The translations under genes and the position numbers were made by a program. Source: Bacillus andreraoultii (lineage in GTDB: Bacteria; Bacillota; Bacilli; Bacillales; Caldibacillaceae). Taken from it: a DNA stretch of 64,000 nucleotides. This document shows, piece by piece, positions 16,992-24,868 of this stretch. The notes beneath the pieces were generated by a model, which did not search any database, had not been told where the DNA came from, and saw only the letters and a program-made list of their open reading frames with translations. The stretch is from positions 2,121,044 through 2,185,043 of the forward strand of contig NZ_LN868937.1 in the NCBI RefSeq assembly GCF_001244735.1. The letters are read 5' to 3'. Position 1 is the stretch's first letter. Each line of letters opens with the position of its first letter.

Positions 16992-17534
16992 TTATTTTGC
17001 TACTGATTTGGAACTTTGCAAATACATATAGTATTCAAGTTTTTCAACATGAGTTAGTAAAAAGTTAGCCATAATACCAGTTGCAATCCCAGCTAAAATA
17101 CCGACAAAAGAAAGTACAGGTAAATAAAGTAATACAGTCCATGTTTGTGCGATCCAACTAGCGATTAATAATTGCCCTACATTATGTAATATTGCTCCAG
17201 TTGTACTGACACCAATTAAACTAACCCGCTTTGGTCCTAGTTTTTTCACTGCCCACATTCCAAGAAAACTAAAGATTGCGCCACTAGCGCTATACATGAA
17301 AGTTGAGATTGTTCCACCTAATAATGTTGATAAAATTAATCGAATCGTAATAACTTTAATCGTATCTTTTGTGGATAATGTATAAAGGGCCATACATGTA
17401 ATAATATTCGCAAGTCCTAGTTTTGCACCAGGTGCTACAAGAAAAGGGAAGGGTATTGCCCGTTCAACTAGACTAATGATCACGGCTTGGGCTGCTAATA
17501 ACGCAATATATGCAATTCGCTGATTTTTTGTCAT
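16992..17534 (-). CDS. eetB: EetB: Gx transporter-family membrane protein
   Basis: A membrane protein of about 180 residues with roughly five or six hydrophobic helices (motif LGLANIITCMALYTLS). It belongs to the Gx transporter family, sometimes labelled heptaprenyl diphosphate synthase component I, whose fold resembles the substrate-binding S components of ECF transporters. In Listeria the homologue EetB is needed for extracellular electron transfer, but its mechanism is unresolved. I use the ATG at 17534 because GGGTGGGGTG lies just before it. It is followed by dmkB and preceded by eetA with an 18-base gap. With an EcfA-EcfA-EcfT module in the facing arm, it may act as an S-like partner; that is inference. 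Confidence 0.85.
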   Translation of the reverse strand: MTKNQRIAYIALLAAQAVIISLVERAIPFPFLVAPGAKLGLANIITCMALYTLSTKDTIKVITIRLILSTLLGGTISTFMYSASGAIFSFLGMWAVKKLGPKRVSLIGVSTTGAILHNVGQLLIASWIAQTWTVLLYLPVLSFVGILAGIATGIMANFLLTHVEKLEYYMYLQSSKSVAK

Positions 17535-17552
17535 CCTACACCCCACCCTTAT

Positions 17553-17969
17553 TTATGAACTAATAATCATCTCATCTGAAGTTTGATTTTCACTTACAAT
17601 TTCAATTAACACTTTATGTGGCAGACAAACAATAGTCTCTCCTGGTTTTTTGATGAACCCAGTTAATACACAGACTTGGTCCGAACAATTGGCACTTTTT
17701 ATCCGAATTTTATTATCCTTCACTTCGATTGTATTCACTCCACCGTCACCATCATGGATATCAAAAATGTGTGTTTTTTGATTATCGCTTAAAGTGATAC
17801 GTTTTACTTCTTTACCGTCTACTGATATAACTGCTACATTGACGGATGTCGCAGTTTCTCGATCTGATTGAATATAAGTAAAAATAAAAAAAGGAATAAA
17901 TGAAAGGAGAACTAAAGAGAAAACTACGATGATATCCCAACGTTTTATCATTTTGTAGTATGATTTCAT
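17553..17969 (-). CDS. eetA: EetA: NusG domain II-containing extracellular protein
   Basis: About 138 residues. One membrane anchor at residues 10-35 is followed by an outward-facing NusG domain II-like beta domain. The conserved cysteines in SANCSDQVCVLTGFI and the later IVCLPHKVLIEI are hallmarks of the family. The ATG at 17969 follows GAGAGGAGTG with good spacing; the longer frame begins at a codon without a ribosome site. In Listeria, EetA acts with EetB and Ndh2 in extracellular electron transfer, probably in flavin or electron delivery across the membrane, but its chemistry is not known. The gene lies 41 bases after ndh2 in the same operon. Confidence 0.85.
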   Translation of the reverse strand: MKSYYKMIKRWDIIVVFSLVLLSFIPFFIFTYIQSDRETATSVNVAVISVDGKEVKRITLSDNQKTHIFDIHDGDGGVNTIEVKDNKIRIKSANCSDQVCVLTGFIKKPGETIVCLPHKVLIEIVSENQTSDEMIISS

Positions 17970-18010
17970 CTCTTTCACTCCTCTCAACTATTCCTTAAGA
18001 CAATGAAAAA

Positions 18011-19888
18011 TTACTTGTTGTCTTTATATATTGCCCTTTCTTTGCCATACCATGCATGACCTAACTTGTTTTGAATCCAAGGAATTACCCAATAGTCAAG
18101 ACCGATAGAACGACCAGCACCATTTAGTAAAGCAATAGAAGCAGGAAGTGCCCATACTTTATCCCAGCCAAGCATCGCACTTAATGTAAACATGATTAAG
18201 AAACCAGCACTAGCTGCACTTGCAAGCCAAGTAAATAATCCGCCAATAAGAGCAAGACCAATTCCTAATTCGACAAACACCATAAATTTTTGCATAAATA
18301 CAGCCATATCTGCATTTGGAAGAACAATTTGCATAAACCATTCAAACCAGCCAGGCATATGATTTAAAATTGGAGTCGCCCATTCGGTTGCTCCAGCATC
18401 AGCAGCCTCACTTGCCCCACTTGTTGTTGTTTGTAACCAATCAAAAGGCATACGAACCGTTGAACCGACTAACCATGAATCTTCACCTAAACCAGTAAAT
18501 AATAAATGAACTTTAGACCAACTAGCTGTTGCTTCTTTCCAAGTTGTTTCGCCCCATATTTTTGCAAAAGCTTCAACTAACCAGAAACCACCGACAAATA
18601 GACGTAGTGGTACACTCCAAATGACACTAGCACGAGTATTTGTAAAGAAACGAGAGATACTACGTTTATCTTTTGTATGGAAAAATTCATGTTCAATATA
18701 TTTCCACATATAGTAACCACTACGAATTCCAAAGAAATAATATAAGTTAACCATATGTTTCATGAAAATTGCTAACCAACCACTTAGACGAAGCCCACTT
18801 AAATTTGCAACACCATATCTAGCACCGATTGATACCATAAATCCATGGTAATTACCTTTATAAGCCTGTTTTTCACCACCACTTATTTTAGCAATAATAT
18901 TTTTCGCTGCAGTTATTGCTGTTTGTTCAGCTGCTTCCACAATTTGTGGCGTTGGTTTTCCCTCTTCTTCCTCAAAATAAGCTAAGTCACCAACAACATA
19001 GACGTTTTCCAAATCTTCAGCTTCCATATATTCATTTACTTTTAAACGTCCAGCACGGGCAGAACTCATACCATAGTCTTTCGTATCAGAATTTGCCCGA
19101 ACACCAGCTGTCCAAATTAAAGTATATGTTGGGAGGCTTTCTCCAGATTTTAAAACTACCTCATCTTGTTTCACTTCGACAATTGGTGAATTTGTTAAGA
19201 TTTTAATTCCCTTTTTCACCATATATTTTTCTGCTTTACCAGCATCCTTTCGATCCAGCATATTTAAAATCGTAGGTGCTGCTTCAACGAGATATAAAGT
19301 AATATCTTGTGGATCAAGTTTATAATCTTTTGCAAGTCTTACTTTCCATTCTAATAATTCCCCAATCATTTCAACGCCAGTAAAACCAGAACCACAAACG
19401 GTAAATGTTAACATTGCTTTACGTTTTTCTTCATCATGTTCCATAGACGCACGATGAACAGTTTCTTCTATATGATTACGAAGTTTTACTGCATCTTCCC
19501 AAGACCAAAGAGTAAAACCATTTTCTTTTACACCTGGTGTACCAAAGTCGTTTGGTTCGCCACCCATACCTAATACTAAGTAATCAAAAGGAAAAGATCC
19601 ATGTTCTGTTGTCACTACCTTTTTCTCATGATCAACATGTGTCACATTATCAGTAACTAAGTTTACTTTCGTTCTATTAAATAGTTTACGTAAATCATAT
19701 TGAATCGCATCTGGTTCTACTCGATGTGCAGCAACTTCATGCAATTCGGTCATCATTGTATGATACGAATGACGATCAATTAACGTAATGGAGACGGAAT
19801 TATCTTTTTTATATTTTTTAGCTAGCTTTTTTGCAGCATGTACTCCTGCATAGCCAGCGCCAATAATTACAATATTGGTATTAGCCAT
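18011..19888 (-). CDS. ndh2: Type II NADH dehydrogenase with C-terminal membrane domain, FLEET type (copy 1)
   Basis: A 625-residue membrane-bound NADH dehydrogenase, first gene of the left-going arm ndh2-eetA-eetB-dmkB. Features are the FAD motif IGAGYAGVHAAKKLAKKY at about 7-24, the NADH fold motif VCGSGFTGVEMIGELLEW, and TPQIVEAAEQTAITAAKN near 310-325. The DoxX-like membrane extension after about residue 410 contains PLRLFVGGFWLVEAFAKIWG. The extension marks the enzyme as the electron-transfer type found in Listeria rather than a short respiratory Ndh. It would deliver electrons to demethylmenaquinone. It faces pplA copy 1 across a 257-base gap with a Rex/FNR-like palindrome, so both arms are probably redox-regulated together. 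The ATG follows AGAGAGGG. Confidence 0.92.
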   Translation of the reverse strand: MANTNIVIIGAGYAGVHAAKKLAKKYKKDNSVSITLIDRHSYHTMMTELHEVAAHRVEPDAIQYDLRKLFNRTKVNLVTDNVTHVDHEKKVVTTEHGSFPFDYLVLGMGGEPNDFGTPGVKENGFTLWSWEDAVKLRNHIEETVHRASMEHDEEKRKAMLTFTVCGSGFTGVEMIGELLEWKVRLAKDYKLDPQDITLYLVEAAPTILNMLDRKDAGKAEKYMVKKGIKILTNSPIVEVKQDEVVLKSGESLPTYTLIWTAGVRANSDTKDYGMSSARAGRLKVNEYMEAEDLENVYVVGDLAYFEEEEGKPTPQIVEAAEQTAITAAKNIIAKISGGEKQAYKGNYHGFMVSIGARYGVANLSGLRLSGWLAIFMKHMVNLYYFFGIRSGYYMWKYIEHEFFHTKDKRSISRFFTNTRASVIWSVPLRLFVGGFWLVEAFAKIWGETTWKEATASWSKVHLLFTGLGEDSWLVGSTVRMPFDWLQTTTSGASEAADAGATEWATPILNHMPGWFEWFMQIVLPNADMAVFMQKFMVFVELGIGLALIGGLFTWLASAASAGFLIMFTLSAMLGWDKVWALPASIALLNGAGRSIGLDYWVIPWIQNKLGHAWYGKERAIYKDNK

Positions 19889-19938
19889 TATTTAACCCTC
19901 TCTATCCTTTTTATTATAAGAAAAATTTTAGATTAACA

Positions 19939-19956
19939 TTGTGAATAAATGAACAA
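19939..19956. promoter_or_regulatory. Second, weaker Rex/FNR-like site on the ndh2 side
   Basis: TTGTGAATAAATGAACAA has a perfect TTGTGAA left half, but its right half departs from TTCACAA at two positions. It lies about 50 bases upstream of the ndh2 start codon, suited to control of the left-going arm. Confidence 0.35.
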
Positions 19957-20053
19957 CACGTCCTATTGTAATCGCGAAGGTACCTCTTGTCTAGACTGTT
20001 CACCATTTGTTCACATATGAAGTATATAACACTCTATGTTCATAATTTTGTCA

Positions 20054-20082
20054 CAGACAATTTAATACGGTCATGATAGTAT
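20054..20082 (+). promoter_or_regulatory. Promoter of the pplA arm
   Basis: CAGACA (20054-20059), a 17-base spacer, and TAGTAT (20077-20082) with an extended TG at 20074-20075. Transcription would start near 20089, immediately before the palindromic operator. Confidence 0.5.
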
Positions 20083-20094
20083 AAAGCATGTCAA

Positions 20095-20112
20095 TTGTGA
20101 CTTAGTTCACAA
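20095..20112. promoter_or_regulatory. Rex/FNR-like palindromic operator between ndh2 and pplA
   Basis: TTGTGACTTAGTTCACAA differs from the Rex consensus TTGTGAA-N4-TTCACAA at one position and also satisfies the FNR pattern TGTGA-N6-TCACA. It lies just downstream of the predicted pplA start point, a repressor-like position. Rex senses NADH/NAD and FNR senses oxygen; which one binds is not decidable from sequence. Confidence 0.65.
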
Positions 20113-20145
20113 TAGATAAAAAAATAAAGGATAAGGTGAGAGACT

Positions 20146-21060
20146 ATGAAATTCAACAAGATTGCTTTTGCATCTGCTCTTTCTCTTTCATTACTTTTAG
20201 CAGCATGTGGTTCTGATGATAATGCTACGAAAACTAAAGATAAAAGTAATGAAAATAAGGCTCCAAAAACAGAGGAAGTTGCTAGCAAATTAGTTGCTGG
20301 GGGTGCATTAAAAGACGGTACGTATTCATTATCTGAAAAAGATTTCGATGATAATGGTTGGAAAGTTCAATTTGATATGACAGTAAAAGATGGCAAAATT
20401 GCCGAATCTAATTATAATTATGTAAATGCTGATGGTAAATTAAAATCAGAAGATAAAGACTACCAAAAAGCAATGGTCGAAAAATCTGGTACAGGTCCTG
20501 CTGATTACATTCCAGAATTGAATGACCAATTAGTAAATAAACAAAATGCTAGCCAAGTAGAAGTTGTTTCTGGTGCAACTCATTCATCTGAAAGCTTCAT
20601 TAATTATGCACAACAATTAATTCAAGCAGCTCAAAAAGGTGATACAACTGCTATTGAAATCGATACTAAGGCTCCATTAAAAGATGGGGAATATAGTCTA
20701 GAAGAAAAGAATCTTGATTCCACTGGCTGGAAAACTTTCATTAAAATGACTGTTGCTAATGGAAAAATTTCTAAAGTAGACTACAATTATTTAAATGGTG
20801 ATGGCAAATTAAAAACTGACGATGAAGAATATGAAAAAACAATGAGTGAAAAATCTGGAACAGGTCCTCAAGAATATATTCCAGAATTAGCTAAATCTCT
20901 AGTAGAAAAACAAAATGCTGCTGAAGTAGAAGTTGTTTCTGGTGCAACTCATTCAAGTCATGCATTTAAAATGTATGCAGCACAACTAATAAATGCAGCT
21001 CAAAAAGGAGATACTACTCCTATCGAAGTTGATAATCGAGTTTTTGAAGAAAATAAGTAA
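20146..21060 (+). CDS. pplA: FMN-binding extracellular lipoprotein PplA (copy 1)
   Basis: A 304-residue lipoprotein with signal peptide and lipobox SLLLAAC (Cys21), a charged linker, then two FMN_bind repeats, about residues 50-165 and 175-300. Each repeat contains KDGxYSLxEKxxDxxGWK and ends with the flavinylation motif VEVVSGATHSS. FMN would be joined to the threonine of each SGAT by the FmnB encoded next door. The protein is the outermost carrier that passes electrons to ferric iron or other acceptors in the Listeria model. It is similar along its length to copy 2 at 12997-13926. The ATG follows AAGGTGAGAG. A strong terminator follows, so it is probably made in excess of the downstream genes. 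Confidence 0.94.
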   Translation: MKFNKIAFASALSLSLLLAACGSDDNATKTKDKSNENKAPKTEEVASKLVAGGALKDGTYSLSEKDFDDNGWKVQFDMTVKDGKIAESNYNYVNADGKLKSEDKDYQKAMVEKSGTGPADYIPELNDQLVNKQNASQVEVVSGATHSSESFINYAQQLIQAAQKGDTTAIEIDTKAPLKDGEYSLEEKNLDSTGWKTFIKMTVANGKISKVDYNYLNGDGKLKTDDEEYEKTMSEKSGTGPQEYIPELAKSLVEKQNAAEVEVVSGATHSSHAFKMYAAQLINAAQKGDTTPIEVDNRVFEENK

Positions 21061-21082
21061 AATCAACTTCAATAGACAAGTG

Positions 21083-21119
21083 AAAAAGACTTTAGAGATT
21101 TCTCTAAAGTCTTTTTTTC
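21083..21119 (+). terminator. Terminator between pplA and fmnB
   Basis: AAAAAGACTTTAGAGA and TCTCTAAAGTCTTTTTTT form a strong stem with a T run. It lies within the operon, and partial read-through would give high pplA and lower fmnB-dmkA-ecf expression. Confidence 0.85.
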
Positions 21120-21149
21120 TCTAAAGCAATATTTGAGAGGATGAATCAT

Positions 21150-22205
21150 TTGAAAAAAATTACTCTACTCCTAATCGCCCTTCTATTGTCTTTTATCGCT
21201 GGTTGTAATGGCCAAACAGAAAAGGCAGATAATCCGAAACTTACGACAAATCCGGCCAGTCGAACAGAATTTTTAATGGGTACTGTCGTAACTGTAAAAA
21301 TTTATGATCAAAATAAAGAAGATGTTCTCGACTCTGTTTTTGAAAGAATTAAAGTACTAGCAGATCAAATCACCGTCAATGATGACGAAGATAAATCTGA
21401 AATCGATCACATAAATACAAGCGCAGGAATGGCACCAGTCAAAGTATCAAAAGATATTTATACGTTAATTGAAACGGGAAAAACCTATAGTAAACGTGCC
21501 AATGGATCTTTTGATATTTCTATTGGTCCCCTAAGTACACTTTGGCATATAGGCTTTCCTGACGCAAGAAAGCCAAGTCAAGAGGAAATTGAGCAAGTTC
21601 TTCCTCTAATTGATTATCAAGCTATTCAATTAAATAGTGAAAAACAAACCGTATTTTTAAAAAATAAAGGAATGCAACTTGATCTTGGTGGTATTGCAAA
21701 AGGATTTATTACGGATGAAGTGGTAAAAGTATTAAAAAAACATCATGTTACTTCTGCAATTGTTGATTTAGGTGGAAATGTATTTGTTTATGGAACGAAT
21801 GCGACAGGTAACAAATGGACTGTCGGTATCCAAGATCCATTCTCACCTCGTGGAGAAGTCATTGGTAGCATTCAACTTGCAAATAAATCGGTAGTTACTT
21901 CAGGTATCTATGAACGTTATCTCACAGTCGGTAACAAAACTTATCACCATATATTAAATCCGAAAGATGGGTACCCATTTAATAATGATATCGCTGGTGT
22001 ATCTGTCATCACAAACAAATCAATTGATGGAGATTCCCTCTCTACCCTTCTATTTTCAAAAGGTGTAAAGGAAGGTCTTGCCTTTGCAAAAAAATTAGAT
22101 GATGTTGAATCAATATTTATTACACATGATAAAAAAATTTATATGACGAATGGTTTAAAAGGTCAATTCAAGCTAACAAATAAAGAGTTTACGATACAAG
22201 ATTAA
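21150..22205 (+). CDS. fmnB: FAD:protein FMN transferase (ApbE family), FmnB
   Basis: A lipoprotein of about 351 residues (lipobox SFIAGC, Cys19) of the ApbE family. It transfers FMN from FAD to a threonine of target proteins outside the membrane. Family segments visible are TEFLMGTVVTVKIYD near the start, NGSFDISIGPLSTLWHIG, QLDLGGIAKGFITDEVV, VDLGGNVFVYG, and the ending YHHILNPKDGYPFNNDIAGV. I choose the TTG at 21150: the GAGAGG at 21135-21140 is 9 bases away, whereas the ATG at 21141 directly abuts it, and the resulting MKKITLLL start is a normal lipoprotein signal. It lies between its likely substrate PplA and the quinone-synthesis gene dmkA. Confidence 0.92.
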   Translation: MKKITLLLIALLLSFIAGCNGQTEKADNPKLTTNPASRTEFLMGTVVTVKIYDQNKEDVLDSVFERIKVLADQITVNDDEDKSEIDHINTSAGMAPVKVSKDIYTLIETGKTYSKRANGSFDISIGPLSTLWHIGFPDARKPSQEEIEQVLPLIDYQAIQLNSEKQTVFLKNKGMQLDLGGIAKGFITDEVVKVLKKHHVTSAIVDLGGNVFVYGTNATGNKWTVGIQDPFSPRGEVIGSIQLANKSVVTSGIYERYLTVGNKTYHHILNPKDGYPFNNDIAGVSVITNKSIDGDSLSTLLFSKGVKEGLAFAKKLDDVESIFITHDKKIYMTNGLKGQFKLTNKEFTIQD

Positions 22206-22249
22206 TCGAGCAAAGACTATTTTAGATTCCTACTAGGAGTGGATTACCT

Positions 22250-23188
22250 ATGTCTTTACACGCGTTTTTTAAATTAGTTGAAATACAAACAAAACTTGCC
22301 AGCCTCTTCCCTTTTCTAGTTGGTTCGCTTTTTGTTTTATATCGTTATGAAACATTTAAACCTGTAAATACGATCATTTTCTTCTGCTCTATGCTTTTAT
22401 TTGACTTAACGACGACAGCTATTAATAATTATATGGATTATAAAAAAGCAACAAGTGAAAGCTATAGAAAAGAGAAAAATATTATCGGTCAAGAAAATAT
22501 ACAAGAGTGGATTATAATTACAACAATTTTCTTACTATTAATAACCGCAACCGCACTTGGCATTGTACTTGTAACAAAAACAGATTTGCTTGTTTTAATT
22601 ATTGGCATGATTTGCTTTGCCATCGGAATTCTATATACATTCGGACCAATTCCCATATCTCGGATGCCTTTGGGAGAAATTTTCTCTGGTGTTACGATGG
22701 GGTTCGGTATCCTATTTCTAATTGTCTATGTAAATGCTTATGATAAAGGAATTGCCAATCTCATATGGTCTGGGACTATCATCAGTTTACGGGTAGATGT
22801 AATAAAAATATTAGAGATTGTCCTTGTTTCTCTACCTTGTATTTTTACTATTGCTAATATTATGCTTGCAAATAATATATGTGATCTTGATGAAGATATA
22901 AAAAATAAACGGTTTACCCTTCCCTATTATATTGGTAGAAAGTATGCAATTTGGCTATTCAATGCTTTATATTTCGGTGCCTTTATAGCTATTTTGGTTG
23001 CTATTATGTTAAATTTACTTCCAAAAATTATGTTACTTTCCCTCATAGCAGGTATACCGGTTTATAAACATGTAAAACTATTTAATAAGAAACAAAGTAA
23101 ATATGAAACATTCTCTGTTTCGGTAAAAAATTTAATCATTATTAATGGCTCAATTACCACGTTACTCTGTCTAGCTGTTTTAATATAA
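22250..23188 (+). CDS. dmkA: UbiA/MenA-type prenyltransferase, DmkA
   Basis: A 312-residue membrane prenyltransferase of the UbiA superfamily with eight or nine membrane segments. It has the first metal-binding motif NNYMDYKKATS near residue 64 and the second NNICDLDEDIKNKRFTLP near 207. It would join the DmkB-made side chain to 1,4-dihydroxy-2-naphthoate, giving demethylmenaquinone. As it lies in the FLEET operon and not with menaquinone genes, it is most likely DmkA, the dedicated enzyme for the extracellular route. A general MenA role is the alternative. The ATG follows TAGGAGTGG. Confidence 0.9.
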   Translation: MSLHAFFKLVEIQTKLASLFPFLVGSLFVLYRYETFKPVNTIIFFCSMLLFDLTTTAINNYMDYKKATSESYRKEKNIIGQENIQEWIIITTIFLLLITATALGIVLVTKTDLLVLIIGMICFAIGILYTFGPIPISRMPLGEIFSGVTMGFGILFLIVYVNAYDKGIANLIWSGTIISLRVDVIKILEIVLVSLPCIFTIANIMLANNICDLDEDIKNKRFTLPYYIGRKYAIWLFNALYFGAFIAILVAIMLNLLPKIMLLSLIAGIPVYKHVKLFNKKQSKYETFSVSVKNLIIINGSITTLLCLAVLI

Positions 23189-23201
23189 GAGGTGTTTAAA
23201 A

Positions 23202-24023
23202 ATGGGAAAACCTTTATCCCCTATGATAGAAGTAAAAGACTTGACTTTCAAATATGATATGCGTGAAGCAATTGAAGCACTCTCCTCTATAAACTTTACG
23301 ATTTATAAAGGAGAGTGGGTCTCAATAATTGGCAATAATGGTTCGGGAAAATCAACTTTGGCAAATATTTTAATAGGCTTGTTGACTCCTCAATATGGTG
23401 AAGTAAAAATAAATGGACTCACATTACATGAAAAAAACAAATGGGAAATACGAAAGCATATGGGCATTGTCTTTCAAAATCCGGATAACCAATTTATCGG
23501 AACAACAGTTGAAGATGATGTAGCGTTCGGATTAGAAAATTTGAATTTACCTTATGATGAGATGAAAATCCGTGTTGATAAAGCGTTACGTGAAGTTGGT
23601 ATGGAAGATTTTCGTCATGCTGACCCTTCCCGCCTATCTGGAGGACAAAAACAGCGGGTTGCTATTGCTGGATTATTGGCGTTGCAACCAAAAATCTTAC
23701 TACTCGATGAAGCATTTGTTATGTTAGATCCGAGAAGCCGAAAAGATTTATTACATACACTAAAGCAATTAAAAAAAGAACAAAGCCTAACCATTATTTC
23801 CATTACCCATGACATGAATGAAGCCGCATCAAGTGATCGGGTGATTTTATTAAAAAATGGACAAATTTCTGCAACAGGAGCTCCGAAAGAAGTTTTTACT
23901 AGCGAACTTGATTTTGAAGCTCCATTTAGTGAAAGATTACGACGTACCCTACTAAAAAAAGGTCGTCCCATACAAAATAGATATATGACGGAAGATGAGA
24001 TGATCAAATGGTTAATGAAATAA
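23202..24023 (+). CDS. ecfA1: Energy-coupling factor transporter ATPase 1
   Basis: A 273-residue ABC ATPase of an ECF transporter. Walker A is GNNGSGKST near residue 47, the signature is RLSGGQKQR, and Walker B is ILLLDEAFVMLDP, in which the usual Glu-Pro is Glu-Ala as in many EcfA1 subunits. It pairs with EcfA2 as a heterodimer on EcfT. In the FLEET locus of Listeria this module works with RibU to move flavin (FAD) outward for FMN transfer to PplA. The gene follows dmkA by 13 bases and overlaps ecfA2 by 16 bases, indicating translational coupling. The S component is not encoded here. Confidence 0.92.
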   Translation: MGKPLSPMIEVKDLTFKYDMREAIEALSSINFTIYKGEWVSIIGNNGSGKSTLANILIGLLTPQYGEVKINGLTLHEKNKWEIRKHMGIVFQNPDNQFIGTTVEDDVAFGLENLNLPYDEMKIRVDKALREVGMEDFRHADPSRLSGGQKQRVAIAGLLALQPKILLLDEAFVMLDPRSRKDLLHTLKQLKKEQSLTIISITHDMNEAASSDRVILLKNGQISATGAPKEVFTSELDFEAPFSERLRRTLLKKGRPIQNRYMTEDEMIKWLMK

Positions 24024-24868
24024 TATTTAATCAAGTGTATGCCGATTATCGATTAGGTCCAATGCGTTCAAGTGATGTTTTAGATAATGTAAATTTACAA
24101 ATATCCAAAGGTTCATTTACCGCAATTGTTGGCCATACAGGAGCTGGAAAATCAAGTCTTTTAAAAACAATGAATGGTCTAATTTTACCGAAACAAGGTA
24201 AAGTTCAAGTAGGGAAATATGTTATTACAAGTAAAAGTAACAAATCATTAAAAGAAGTCCGAAAACGGGTAGGAATGGTATTTCAGTTTCCTGAAGCACA
24301 AATTTTTGCAGAAACAGTTGAAAAAGATATTTGTTTTGGTCCAATGAACTTTGGTGTATCAGAATCCGATGCAAAGATGATCGCACATAATGTTATTAAA
24401 CAAGTTGGTCTAGATCCATCATACTTGCAAAAGTCCCCTTTTTCATTATCAGGAGGACAAAAACGACGAGTAGCAATTGCCGGGATTTTAGCAATGAATC
24501 CAGATATATTAGTTTTAGATGAGCCTGGTGCTGGACTTGATCCTAAAGGAAAACAAGAAATATTATCAATGCTTTCTTCTTGGAATAGAGAAAATCATTT
24601 AACAACGATCATGGTTACTCACGATATGGAGGATGTCGCACAATATGCGGAAGATATTATTGTAATGAATAAAGGAAAAGTTGTATTTCACAATACTGTA
24701 CGGGAATTTTTTTCGAATCATAATCTTGTAGAGTCACTAGATTTAGACGTTCCAGATGCTAGACGGTTTCAATTACAAATCGAACAAAAAACAGGTATTC
24801 AATTGCCCAAAACTTGTTTATCAGTAGATGAGCTTGCAGACTGTTTAATCGAGGTGGGACTTGTATGA
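24008..24868 (+). CDS. ecfA2: Energy-coupling factor transporter ATPase 2
   Basis: A 286-residue ABC ATPase, partner of EcfA1. Walker A is GHTGAGKSS near residue 42, the Q-loop is MVFQFPEAQIF, the signature is SLSGGQKRR, and Walker B is ILVLDEPGAGLDP. The C-terminal extension after about residue 235 is typical of EcfA subunits. It begins inside ecfA1 and overlaps ecfT by 4 bases (ATGA), so the three are co-translated. A stand-alone ECF module elsewhere in the genome may also exist; this one is presumably dedicated to flavin traffic for extracellular electron transfer. Confidence 0.92.
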   Translation: MVNEIIFNQVYADYRLGPMRSSDVLDNVNLQISKGSFTAIVGHTGAGKSSLLKTMNGLILPKQGKVQVGKYVITSKSNKSLKEVRKRVGMVFQFPEAQIFAETVEKDICFGPMNFGVSESDAKMIAHNVIKQVGLDPSYLQKSPFSLSGGQKRRVAIAGILAMNPDILVLDEPGAGLDPKGKQEILSMLSSWNRENHLTTIMVTHDMEDVAQYAEDIIVMNKGKVVFHNTVREFFSNHNLVESLDLDVPDARRFQLQIEQKTGIQLPKTCLSVDELADCLIEVGLV

